A program made the position numbers and the translations under genes. From SHZI01 sp040080965 (GTDB lineage: Bacteria > Pseudomonadota > Gammaproteobacteria > Steroidobacterales > GCA-2729495): 64,000 bases of DNA. The DNA is taken from positions 20,495 through 84,494 of the forward strand of contig JBEBHH010000011.1 in NCBI GenBank assembly GCA_040080965.1, read 5' to 3'. Each line of letters starts with the position of its first letter. The stretch's first letter is position 1. The notes beneath the pieces were generated by a model. That model was not told the DNA's origin, searched no databases, and saw nothing but the letters and a program-made list of their open reading frames with translations. Of the stretch, positions 33,353 to 41,761 are shown in pieces.

Positions 33353-35534
33353 TGCCCGCGGACCGGGTCAGCACCAGCCCGGCCAGGGGCGGCAGCGTGA
33401 CGACGATGGACCAGGGCTGGTGCATGCAGGGCACCGGCTCCGCGTGCAGCACGCCTGCATTGCCCAGGTCGCTGCCTCCGTAGAAGCGGGAATCGGAATT
33501 CAGTGTCTCGCGCCATTCCCCGGGTAGAGGCACGCCGAGCCGGTAGCCGGGCCGCGGCACCGGCGTGAAATTCAGGGCCACCACCGCCAGGTCGTCCCCG
33601 GTGCGGCGAACGAAGCTCAAGGTCGAGTTGTCGGCGTCGTCCCAGCGCAGCCACTGGAAGCCGCGCCCGTCGAAGTCCTGCCGGTGCAGTGCCGGGATGC
33701 GGGCATGCAGCCCGTTCAGGTCCCGCACCAGGCGCTGCACGCCACCGTGGCGGGGATCTGCCAGCAGGTGCCACGGCAGGCCTTCGCGATGATTCCATTC
33801 CCAGGGCTGGGCCAGTTCGCCGCCCATGAACAGCAGCTTGCGGCCCGGGTACGTCCACTGGAACAGGTAGGTGAGCCGCAGGTTGGCGAAACGCTGCCAG
33901 TCGTCGCCGGGCATCCGGGCAAGCAGCGATCCCTTGAGGTGCACCACCTCGTCGTGGGAGAGGGGCAGCACGAAGTTCTCGCTGAAGGCGTACAGCGGCC
34001 CGAAGGTGAGCAGGTCGTGGTGGTGCTTGCGGTGCACCGGATCGAGGGCCATGTACTTCAGCGTGTCGTGCATCCATCCCATGTTCCATTTCATGCTGAA
34101 CCCGAGGCCGCCGGTCTCGACCGGCCGGCTGACACCCGGCCAGGCCGTGGACTCCTCGGCGATCGTGACCGTCCCGGGGAAATCCCGGTGGGTCATGGTG
34201 TTCAGCTCGCGAAGGAAGTTGACTGCTTCCAGGTTCTCGTTGCCGCCATGAACGTTGGGCGACCATTCGCCGGGCTTGCGCGAGTAGTCGAGGTAGAGCA
34301 TCGATGCGACCGCGTCCACGCGCAGCCCGTCCACGTGGAACTCCTCCAGCCAGAAGCGTGCGCTGGACAGCAGGAAGCTCCGCACCTCCTGCCGGTCGAA
34401 ATTGAAGACCAGCGTGCCCCAGTCCGGCTGGCTGCCCTTCCGGGGGTCCCCGTACTCGAACAGCGGAGTGCCATCGAAGTCCGCCAGTCCATGGCTGTCC
34501 CGCGGGAAATGGCCCGGCACCCAGTCGAGGATCACCCCCAGGCCAGCCCGGTGGCAGGCATCGATCAGGTAGCGGAGGTCGTCGGGACTACCGTACCGGC
34601 TGGTCGGCGCAAAGTAACCCACGGCCTGGTAGCCCCAGGACTCATCCAGCGGGTACTCGGTGAGGGGCAGGAACTCGACGTGGGTGAATCCCTGCTCGAG
34701 CACGTAGGGCACCAGCTGGTCGGCTGCCTGCCGGTAGGTCAGTGAGCTGCCGTCGGGATTGCGCCGCCACGAGCCGAAGTGGATTTCGTAGATGGACAGG
34801 GGCTCGTGCAGCCAGTCCTTCGCCTGCCGACTGGCCAGCCAGGCGGCGTCCTGCCAGTGGAACGCCGCCGACTCGCGAAAACGCGAGGCAGTGGCGGGCC
34901 GGATTTCGTGCTCCCGGGCGAAGGGGTCCGTCTTCAGGCGCAGGGCGCCAGAGTGCCGGTTGCGGATCTCGTACTTGTACAGCGCCTCGCGCACCCCGGG
35001 AATGAAGAGCTCCCAGACGCCGGAAGCGCCGCGCACCCGCATCGGGTGGCATCGTCCGTCCCAGCGATTGAAGTCGCCGACGACGCTCACGCGCTCCGCA
35101 TTGGGGGCCCAGACGGCGAAGCGCACGCCGGATACGCCGCCGACGCGCCAGGGGTGGGCGCCGAGGAACCGGTGCGCGGCGTTGTGGTGCCCCCCGTTGA
35201 ACGCCGCTACTTCCGCCTCGTCCAGCTGGGGTCCGAAGCAGTAGGGGTCATGTACCTCGCTCACCTGGCCGCTGCCCGCGGTGGCCCGCAGTCGATACGG
35301 CACGGGCACGGCGGCGGCAGGGCCCCGCCACTCGAACAGGTCCGTCTCACCAACGCGCAGCATGGGCGCCTTGGCCTCTACGATTTCAATGCTCGCCGTG
35401 TCGGGGCGCAACGCCCGGACGATGACGGAGCCGTCTGGCTGGGGGTGCCGCCCGAGCCACCCGAACGGGTCGTGGTGCCTGGCTTCCAGCAGGGAACGCA
35501 GGTCCGGCGTCAACAACGGTGGCATGGCTCCCAT
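33336..35534 (-). CDS. glgB: 1,4-alpha-glucan branching enzyme
   Basis: The 732-residue GH13 enzyme has an N-terminal CBM48-type region (LLEARHHDPFGWLGRHPQPDG and VRFAVWAPNAERVSVVGDFNRWDG). The catalytic barrel contains YEIHFGSWRR, the nucleophile Asp in GLRVDAVASMLYLDYSR, the acid Glu in VTIAEESTAWPGV and the LPLSHDEVVHLKGSL motif with the transition-state residues. It makes alpha-1,6 branches during glycogen synthesis. Either ATG 35534 or ATG 35525 could start it. It is convergent with glgP and divergent from glgC, so it needs its own promoter in the 56-base gap to glgC. Confidence 0.95.
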   Translation of the reverse strand: MGAMPPLLTPDLRSLLEARHHDPFGWLGRHPQPDGSVIVRALRPDTASIEIVEAKAPMLRVGETDLFEWRGPAAAVPVPYRLRATAGSGQVSEVHDPYCFGPQLDEAEVAAFNGGHHNAAHRFLGAHPWRVGGVSGVRFAVWAPNAERVSVVGDFNRWDGRCHPMRVRGASGVWELFIPGVREALYKYEIRNRHSGALRLKTDPFAREHEIRPATASRFRESAAFHWQDAAWLASRQAKDWLHEPLSIYEIHFGSWRRNPDGSSLTYRQAADQLVPYVLEQGFTHVEFLPLTEYPLDESWGYQAVGYFAPTSRYGSPDDLRYLIDACHRAGLGVILDWVPGHFPRDSHGLADFDGTPLFEYGDPRKGSQPDWGTLVFNFDRQEVRSFLLSSARFWLEEFHVDGLRVDAVASMLYLDYSRKPGEWSPNVHGGNENLEAVNFLRELNTMTHRDFPGTVTIAEESTAWPGVSRPVETGGLGFSMKWNMGWMHDTLKYMALDPVHRKHHHDLLTFGPLYAFSENFVLPLSHDEVVHLKGSLLARMPGDDWQRFANLRLTYLFQWTYPGRKLLFMGGELAQPWEWNHREGLPWHLLADPRHGGVQRLVRDLNGLHARIPALHRQDFDGRGFQWLRWDDADNSTLSFVRRTGDDLAVVALNFTPVPRPGYRLGVPLPGEWRETLNSDSRFYGGSDLGNAGVLHAEPVPCMHQPWSIVVTLPPLAGLVLTRSAGITPSA

Positions 35535-35590
35535 AGGACCTATGGTGTTACATTCGCCGACAGTGTGACAGATCAGGCGCGGACACTGCG

Positions 35591-36922
35591 GTGAGCATCT
35601 ACTATCCGGGCAGCAGCGCCAGGCCAGGCCGCTCCGGCCGGTTCGTCAGCCAGCTCACGAAGAGCACGATGGCCCTGATCATGGCTGGCGGCCGCGGCGA
35701 GCGCCTGCGCCAGCTCACGGCCCACCGCGCCAAGCCGGCCACGCCCTTCGGGGGCAAGTACCGGATCATCGACTTCAGCCTGTCCAACTGCGTGAACTCC
35801 GGGATCCGGCAGATCCTGGTCCTGACCCAGTACAAGTCCCACGCACTGATCCAGCACGTCCAGCGTGGCTGGGGCTACCTGCGCGGCGAACTCGGCGAAT
35901 TCGTGCAGCTCGTTCCTGCCCAGCAGAAGCTCGGGGAGCTGTGGTACCGGGGCACGGCGGACTCGGTTTACCAGAACCTGGACATCATCGAAGCCCACGC
36001 CCCCGAACTCGTCCTGGTGCTGGCGGGTGATCACGTCTACAAGATGGACTACGGGCCGATGATCGCGTTCCACGTGGAGCGCTCGGCGGACATCACCATC
36101 GGCATGGTGCAGGTGCCCATCGCCACGGCCCACGAGTTCGGCATTGCCACCGTCGACGCCGAGCAGCGCATCGTCGGCTTCAACGAGAAGCCCCGGGAGC
36201 CGCAGCCCATGCCCGGGCGGCACGACGTGGCGCTGGCCTCGATGGGTATTTACGTCTTCGGCCGGGAATACCTGCGCCAGGTCCTGAGCGCCGACGCGGC
36301 CGATCCGGCCTCCGCCCATGACTTCGGCAAGAACATCATCCCGGGCGCCATCAAGGCCAGCCGGGTATTCGCCTACCCGTTCCAGAGCGTGGAGACCCAG
36401 GCCCAGGCCTACTGGCGCGACGTGGGCACCGTCGACGCGTTCTACTCGGCCAACATGGAGCTGATCTTCGTCAGTCCGGAGCTGAACCTCTACGACTCGG
36501 AGTGGCCCATCTGGACCTACCAGGAGCAGATGCCCTGCGCCAAGTTCGTCCTCGACGAGGAAGGCCGGCGGGGCATGGCCATCAACTCGATGGTAGCCGG
36601 TGGCTGCATCATCTCCGGCGCCCACGTCCGCGAGTCGCTGCTATTCTTTAATGTCACCGTCGACGAGCGGTCCGATATCTTCCGCTCCGTCCTGTTACCC
36701 CACGTCGTGGTGGGGAAGGGCTGCCGGATCTCGCGCGCCATCATCGACGAGGGCTGCACCGTTCCCGACGGCATGGTGATTGGCGAGGACCTCGCCCGCG
36801 ACCGGGAGCGGTTCCATGTCACCGAGCAGGGCATCGTCCTCGTCACCGAGGACATGCTGCGGGCCGACGCGTCCCGTCCGGCAGCGAAGCCCGTGCTGGC
36901 GGCAACCGACGTCGTGCGCTGA
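35591..36922 (+). CDS. glgC: Glucose-1-phosphate adenylyltransferase
   Basis: A 443-residue enzyme starting at GTG 35591. It shows the nucleotide-binding motif LIMAGGRGERLRQLT and allosteric-site motif RAKPATPFGGKYRIIDFSLSNCVNSG. Also present are the catalytic VLAGDHVYKMDYG and substrate-binding FNEKPREPQPMPG, and the C-terminal left-handed beta-helix (VAGGCIISGAHVRESLLF, VVVGKGCRISRAIIDEGC). It makes ADP-glucose, the committed step of glycogen synthesis, and the Arg/Lys effector residues suggest sugar-phosphate activation. No clear Shine-Dalgarno is visible. malQ follows on the same strand after 16 bases. Confidence 0.95.
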   Translation: MSIYYPGSSARPGRSGRFVSQLTKSTMALIMAGGRGERLRQLTAHRAKPATPFGGKYRIIDFSLSNCVNSGIRQILVLTQYKSHALIQHVQRGWGYLRGELGEFVQLVPAQQKLGELWYRGTADSVYQNLDIIEAHAPELVLVLAGDHVYKMDYGPMIAFHVERSADITIGMVQVPIATAHEFGIATVDAEQRIVGFNEKPREPQPMPGRHDVALASMGIYVFGREYLRQVLSADAADPASAHDFGKNIIPGAIKASRVFAYPFQSVETQAQAYWRDVGTVDAFYSANMELIFVSPELNLYDSEWPIWTYQEQMPCAKFVLDEEGRRGMAINSMVAGGCIISGAHVRESLLFFNVTVDERSDIFRSVLLPHVVVGKGCRISRAIIDEGCTVPDGMVIGEDLARDRERFHVTEQGIVLVTEDMLRADASRPAAKPVLAATDVVR

Positions 36923-36938
36923 ACATCCTGGCGGCCGG

Positions 36939-38447
36939 GTGACAGCTTCCTTGCTCAACGGCCAGCGGCGGGCCGGCGTCCTGCTGCATCCGACGTCGCT
37001 GCCCGGGCCCTGGGAATCCGGCGTCCTCGGGATCGACGCGCGCCGCTTCGTGGACTGGCTCGGCGAGGGCGGATTCCGCCTCTGGCAGATGCTGCCGCTG
37101 GGTCCCGTCGGCGATTCCCTGTCTCCCTACCAGATGAGTTCGGCGTTCGCCGGGAATCCGCGGCTTGTCGATCCGGAGTCCTGGCCCGTCGCAGGCTGGC
37201 TGCCAGCAGGCCGCCGTCTCGACGGCCGGACCTGGCCAGCGCGGCGGGCGCTGCTGCACGAGGCCTGGCTTGCCTTCCGCGCTGGCGATGACCCGCGCGA
37301 CAAGGCGGACTACAGCCAGTACTGGCGGGAGCAGCGCAGCTGGCTGCTGCCCTATGCCCTGTTCCGCGCCGCGCGCGGCCGTTACGGTGAAGCGGGCTGG
37401 TGGACGTGGCCCGATGCCGTGCGCCGGCGTGAGCCGCAGGCGATGGCGGAGCTGCTGCGCGAGGCAACGGCCGAGATCCGTGAAATCGTCTTCGAGCAGT
37501 GGGCGTTCGACCGCCAGTGGCTTGCCCTGCGCGACCGGGCTCGCGACCACGGCATCGAACTTCTCGGCGACCTGCCGATCTATGTCGACCTGGACAGTGC
37601 CGATGTCTGGTGGCACCGCCGGCTGTTCCGCGTGGATGAGCAGGGCAGGCCGGAGGCCGTCGCCGGGGTGCCGCCGGACTACTTCAGCGCCGAAGGCCAG
37701 ATGTGGGGTAATCCCCTGTACGACTGGGAGGCCATGCGTGCCGACGGCTATCGCTGGTGGACGGACCGCGTGCGCGCCCAGCTTCGGTGGTTCGATGCGT
37801 TGCGGATCGATCACTTTCGCGGGCTCGAGGCCTACTGGCAGGTTCCCGTGGGCGCGGCCAGCGCCCGGGACGGGTCCTGGCAGCCGGCGCCGGGCGCCGG
37901 ATTGCTGGCCGCCCTCGGTGCGGCCGTCGGGGGACAGCCATTCCTTGCGGAAGACCTTGGCACGATCACGCCGGCGGTCCACGCACTCCGCCGGCAGTTT
38001 GGCCTGCCGGGCATGCTGATCGCCCAGTTTGCCTTCGACGGCTCCACCGACAATCCCTACCTTCCGGGGAATCATGTGGTGGATGCCGTGCTGTATTCAG
38101 GCACCCACGACAACGACACGGTCCTCGGCTGGTACCGCAGCCTGGACGCCGGCGCCCGCAACTACGTCCAACGGGTGCTGGAATGCGGCTCCGGTGACCT
38201 GCCCGGCGCACTCCTGCGCTCGGTCTGGCAGTCGCGGGCCGAGGTCGCGGTCTTTCCCCTGCAGGACCTGCTGGGGCTAGGCTCCGAAGCCCGGATGAAC
38301 ACGCCCGCGACCGTCACGGGCAACTGGACCTGGCGATTCAGCTGGGACCAGATGCCAGCGGGACTGGCCGCGGATTGCCGGCGCCGGGGCGCCGACGCGG
38401 GGCGCCCGGCGGATCAGGCCGTGGCCGTGCCCGTGAGGCGCGCGTAA
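36939..38447 (+). CDS. malQ: 4-alpha-glucanotransferase (amylomaltase, GH77)
   Basis: The start is GTG 36939, giving 502 residues beginning VTASLLNGQRRAGVLLHPTSLPGPWESGVLG, the usual GH77 N-terminus. Catalytic motifs are ELLGDLPIYVDLDSADVWW, the nucleophile Asp in ALRIDHFRGLEAYW, the acid Glu in LAEDLGTITPAV and the stabilising Asp in YSGTHDNDTVLGWY. It disproportionates maltodextrins and so recycles linear chains for GlgP and GlgB. It is probably co-transcribed with glgC. Its 3' end overlaps the minus-strand glgA tail by 34 bases. Confidence 0.93.
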   Translation: MTASLLNGQRRAGVLLHPTSLPGPWESGVLGIDARRFVDWLGEGGFRLWQMLPLGPVGDSLSPYQMSSAFAGNPRLVDPESWPVAGWLPAGRRLDGRTWPARRALLHEAWLAFRAGDDPRDKADYSQYWREQRSWLLPYALFRAARGRYGEAGWWTWPDAVRRREPQAMAELLREATAEIREIVFEQWAFDRQWLALRDRARDHGIELLGDLPIYVDLDSADVWWHRRLFRVDEQGRPEAVAGVPPDYFSAEGQMWGNPLYDWEAMRADGYRWWTDRVRAQLRWFDALRIDHFRGLEAYWQVPVGAASARDGSWQPAPGAGLLAALGAAVGGQPFLAEDLGTITPAVHALRRQFGLPGMLIAQFAFDGSTDNPYLPGNHVVDAVLYSGTHDNDTVLGWYRSLDAGARNYVQRVLECGSGDLPGALLRSVWQSRAEVAVFPLQDLLGLGSEARMNTPATVTGNWTWRFSWDQMPAGLAADCRRRGADAGRPADQAVAVPVRRA

Positions 38448-39859
38448 AGCGCCTCATACAGCGGCGCCTGGTGCCGCCACGAAAAGTCCTCGGCCATCCC
38501 GTTCTGCTGGAGGGCAGCCCACAGGTCCGGTTGCCGGTACCAGCCCAGCACCTCGCTGATGGCCCAGCCGAGGCCGGCCGGGTCGGCGTGCTTGAACACG
38601 CTGCCGGTGCCCGCCCGGGTGCCGATGTCGAAATGGCGGACGGTATCGCGGAGGCCGCCGGTCTCCCGGACGATGGGCACCGCGCCGTAGCGCAGGGCGT
38701 ACATCTGGGTCAGGCCGCAGGGTTCGTAGATCGATGGCACCAGGAAAGCGTCGGAACCCGCGAAGATGAGCCGGGCCAGCGCCTCGTCCTGGGCGTCGAA
38801 ATAATGGAACTGGTCCGGATGCGCGGCCGACAGCCGCCGCAGCTCGGCCATGTAGCGCTCCTCACCCTGGCCAAGGATCACCGCCTGCACGTCGCCCTGG
38901 TGCAGCAGTGGGGTGAGCGCCTCCACGACGAGCTCGATGCCCTTCTGCTCGGCCAGCCGCGTCACCATGCCGAGCAGCGGCGCGCGTGACGAGCTACTTA
39001 GGCCGGCCTGCGTGACCAGCGTCCGGCGGCAGGCCGCCTTGCCGTCAAGGTGGTGTGCGTCGTAATGGGCGGTGAGCGCGGGGTCCGTGGCCGGGTCCCA
39101 GGCGGCGTAGTCGACGCCGTTCAGGATGCCAACCAGCCGGTTGCGGCGCTGGCGGAGCAGGGGGTCGAGGCCCTTGCCGTACTCGGCCGTCAGGATTTCG
39201 CCGGCGTGGGTCGGACTGACAGTGGTAAGCGCGTCGGCCGCGACGATGCCGTCGCGGAGGAAATTCAGGTCGGGAATTGCGGCGCCCGTCGCCACCGGCA
39301 TGGCAGGGAGCCCGAGCTCGGTTGCCAGTGTGCCGGCAAAGACCCCCTGGTAGCCGATGTTGTGAATGGTCAGGACCGAGCTCGCCTCGCGCAGCATGCG
39401 CGAAGCACGGTATCCGGTGCGCAGCAGCACCGGCACCAGCGCGGCGTGCCAGTCGTGGCAGTGAATGACATCGGGCGACCAGCCCAGCAGCTCGCACAGG
39501 CGCAGCGCCGCGTGGGAGAGCAGCGCGAAGCGCCGCGCCTCGAGTTCCCCGCCGCCGTAGATGCCGCCGGAGGCGAATAGGGGCGGGCAGTCGACCAGGT
39601 ACACCTGGGGTTCCGGGCCCGTGCGCCGTGGCAGCTGCTGGAACGTGTAGCCGGGGTGGGCGCCGGCGACGGCCACCGGTGATACCTGGAGACCGTCCAG
39701 CGCCAGTGGCCCGGGTGGCACCCCCGCGTAGCGTGGCAGCACGACCCGCACGTCGTGCCCCGCGTCAACGAGTTCCCTGCCAAGGCCCGTGACCATGTCC
39801 GCCAGCCCGCCCGTCTTGGCAAACGGCGCGTACTCGGCGGAAACCATCAGGATGCGCAT
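38414..39859 (-). CDS. glgA: Glycogen synthase (ADP-glucose)
   Basis: A 481-residue GT5 enzyme. The N-terminal MRILMVSAEYAPFAKTGGLADMVTGLGREL carries the KxGGL motif that binds ADP-glucose. Further motifs are SPDVIHCHDWHAALVPVLL, LTIHNIGYQGVF, MVTRLAEQKGIELVVEAL and the second glucan/nucleotide motif FLVPSIYEPCGLTQMYALRYGAVPIV. It extends alpha-1,4-glucan. It lies tail to tail with malQ, overlapping by 34 bases. No other gene precedes it on this strand within 110 bases, where a terminator for the next minus-strand gene sits, so it has its own promoter. Confidence 0.95.
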   Translation of the reverse strand: MRILMVSAEYAPFAKTGGLADMVTGLGRELVDAGHDVRVVLPRYAGVPPGPLALDGLQVSPVAVAGAHPGYTFQQLPRRTGPEPQVYLVDCPPLFASGGIYGGGELEARRFALLSHAALRLCELLGWSPDVIHCHDWHAALVPVLLRTGYRASRMLREASSVLTIHNIGYQGVFAGTLATELGLPAMPVATGAAIPDLNFLRDGIVAADALTTVSPTHAGEILTAEYGKGLDPLLRQRRNRLVGILNGVDYAAWDPATDPALTAHYDAHHLDGKAACRRTLVTQAGLSSSSRAPLLGMVTRLAEQKGIELVVEALTPLLHQGDVQAVILGQGEERYMAELRRLSAAHPDQFHYFDAQDEALARLIFAGSDAFLVPSIYEPCGLTQMYALRYGAVPIVRETGGLRDTVRHFDIGTRAGTGSVFKHADPAGLGWAISEVLGWYRQPDLWAALQQNGMAEDFSWRHQAPLYEALYARLTGTATA

Positions 39860-39884
39860 GGCGTCAATGGCCCGGCCGGGTGGT

Positions 39885-39914
39885 GAAAAAAAAGACCCTG
39901 CCGGGGCAGGGTCT
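39885..39914 (-). terminator. Rho-independent terminator of the outer-membrane protein gene
   Basis: On the minus strand AGACCCTGCC-CC-GGCAGGGTCT is a perfect 10-bp stem followed by eight or more T residues (AAAAAAAA on the plus strand at 39885-39892). It lies 55 bases after the stop of the minus-strand gene ending at 39970 and just upstream of the glgA start. Confidence 0.85.
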
Positions 39915-39969
39915 CTCGAGTCGGGCGGACGTGCTCACCGCCAGCGAACCGTGGCGCCAGCGGCGCTGG

Positions 39970-40656
39970 TCAGAACGTGTAGACACCCATGAGCTGGGCG
40001 TTCCAGACGAGGTCGGTGGTGTCCACGTCGTAGTAATTGAACTCGACGCGGACGCTGAACGGGGAGCCGGTCTTGAGGTTCACGCCCATGGCCGCGGCAA
40101 GGCCGACGTCGTCATCGTCGAAGCTGACCTCCTCGTAGCGGGGCCCAACCGGCAGACCGGGCACGAATGCCTGGTTACGCTCGAGGCCCGAGTAGTCGGC
40201 CTGCCAGCTCATGGCGCCCAGCTTGAGGTAGAGGTCCAAGTTGTCATTCATTGGCAGGCTGCCGACGAGGAAGGCGCGCACGCCCGACATGTCCATCTGC
40301 GCCGTCCACTCGCGGCTCTGGCAGCCCAGGTTATTGCAGGATTCCGGCAGCACGTAGCGCTGCTCGGCGGAGCCGAAATCGGTGTAGCCGATCTCCACCC
40401 CGAAGTTGCCGAACATCCAGCCGGCCGTCACGTCGAAGCTGACATCAGTGCTGGTGAAGTCGTCGCTGCCGGTGAAGTTCGGGTCCGGGAACGGCGGAGC
40501 GGGAAGGGGCAGGACGGGTCCGGGGAACAACCCGAGTTCGGTCAGCGTGGACTCCGTGCGCGAGCCACCGATGCCGATACCGATGTACGGACCGGCAACT
40601 GATACGCCCGGCGCGGCTAGTGCCATCGCCATCAGTAGTGCAACTCTCTTGCTCAT
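39970..40656 (-). CDS. Outer-membrane beta-barrel protein
   Basis: A 228-residue protein with Sec signal peptide (MSKRVALLMAMALAAPGVSVAG) and an OmpW/OmpA-like barrel pattern: an opening strand PYIGIGIGGSRTE, repeated amphipathic strands (DVSFDVTAGWMFGNFGVEIGYTDFGS, MDMSGVRAFLVGSLPMNDNLDLYLKLGAMSWQADYSG, DDVGLAAAMGVNLKTGSPFSVRVEFNYYDVD) and a terminal aromatic residue (LMGVYTF). Two cysteines in an extracellular-type loop (ESCNNLGCQSR) may form a disulfide. The strand content suggests an eight-stranded barrel. The function is unknown. GGAGCGGGGGA precedes the start, and a strong terminator follows. Confidence 0.82.
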   Translation of the reverse strand: MSKRVALLMAMALAAPGVSVAGPYIGIGIGGSRTESTLTELGLFPGPVLPLPAPPFPDPNFTGSDDFTSTDVSFDVTAGWMFGNFGVEIGYTDFGSAEQRYVLPESCNNLGCQSREWTAQMDMSGVRAFLVGSLPMNDNLDLYLKLGAMSWQADYSGLERNQAFVPGLPVGPRYEEVSFDDDDVGLAAAMGVNLKTGSPFSVRVEFNYYDVDTTDLVWNAQLMGVYTF

Positions 40657-40721
40657 TCCCCCGCTCCCGAAACAGTTCTAATTAATTTAATTGCAAAGCG
40701 CCAAAGTCCTGGTGGATCGGA

Positions 40722-41552
40722 TCAGAAGATGGTGTCACGTCCCAGGAAGTTGCCAAAGTACAGCCGGGCACTGATCTCGATGCCGGTGTCATCGTCGAAC
40801 ACGACGCCCCGAGCCCGGAGCGTCAGGTAGTCGGTCAGGTGGTAGCCCAGGCCGAGCAGCACGTCGTTGCTGGAGACGTTGGAGTCGTCCAGGTCCGAGT
40901 AGCGGAAGCCGGCCTCGATCTCCACGTTCTCTGAAAGTTCGCTGCGGACGATCACTTCGCCCAGGTAGCCGGTGTCGTCTCCGGAAACCAGCTCGCAGAG
41001 GTTGTTGGGCGTCTGGAACTCCGTGATGTCCACGTAGCCGAGCTGGACGACCACGTCGGTGCTCTCGGCGACGGCGATGCTCGCGCCCAGGCCGCCGGCA
41101 AGGGACTGGGAGTCCCGGTCACCGGTGAAGCTGGTGGCGCCTTCCCCACCGTCGCAGCTCGCGCTGGTGCCGGTGAAGTCGCCATCAAAGAATTCGCCGA
41201 ACAGGTGCAGGCCCACGCGGCCGAACTGGGCGAGGCCGACGGAGCCATTGAGCCTGAAGCCCTCGTGCTGGCCGCCTTCCTGCTTGACGCCATAATTCGA
41301 GTCGACCCACTGGTAGCCCGTATCGAAGTACGAGTAGCGGGGGCCGCCCGACCAGTCGTCGGCGGCAGACGCGAGAGCGGGGGCCAGCAGTGCAGCACCG
41401 CTGAGGCAGGCCAGCGCCGCTACCCGGGCGTGCCGTGCCGAGGCGGGACGTGGCAGGGCAGCAACACCCGTGGAACCGGCAGAGGACGGCGCGACAGGGG
41501 ACGCGTTGAGAGGCAACCGGGCAAGCGGCGACCGGGCAAATCTGGCAGTCAT
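40722..41552 (-). CDS. Predicted outer-membrane barrel protein with long N-terminus
   Basis: The 276-residue product has a clear ribosome binding site (AGGGGGA seven bases before ATG 41552). The first ~42 residues (MTARFARSPLARLPLNASPV...) are polar and Pro/Ala/Ser-rich before a signal-peptide core (RVAALACLSGAALLAPALASA). The mature part starts ADDWSGGPRYSYFDTGYQWVDSNYGVK and continues with amphipathic strands (LNGSVGLAQFGRVGLHLFGEFFDGDF, LGASIAVAESTDVVVQLGYVDITEF, VEIEAGFRYSDLD, VLLGLGYHLTDYLTLRARGVVFDDDTG), ending aromatic (GRDTIF). This suggests a ten- to twelve-stranded barrel of unknown role. It is divergent from the TonB receptor gene. Confidence 0.78.
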   Translation of the reverse strand: MTARFARSPLARLPLNASPVAPSSAGSTGVAALPRPASARHARVAALACLSGAALLAPALASAADDWSGGPRYSYFDTGYQWVDSNYGVKQEGGQHEGFRLNGSVGLAQFGRVGLHLFGEFFDGDFTGTSASCDGGEGATSFTGDRDSQSLAGGLGASIAVAESTDVVVQLGYVDITEFQTPNNLCELVSGDDTGYLGEVIVRSELSENVEIEAGFRYSDLDDSNVSSNDVLLGLGYHLTDYLTLRARGVVFDDDTGIEISARLYFGNFLGRDTIF

Positions 41553-41761
41553 GGAACGTCCCCCTGTTGATGGCGAGAATCAGCGAAAACGCCGGGGACT
41601 ATAGCGAATCGGGTACTGACTGGCTATAGCGTGTGGAGTCGCTGACCGCTCGTCGCAACGCTCGTCTACACGGTGGGCAGAGCGCGCGAGCGTGGTCCCG
41701 TCCTGTAGCGTTGGGGCGACCGTTTGGTATGATCCCCCGGCCACTTCCCAGGGGGATTCGA

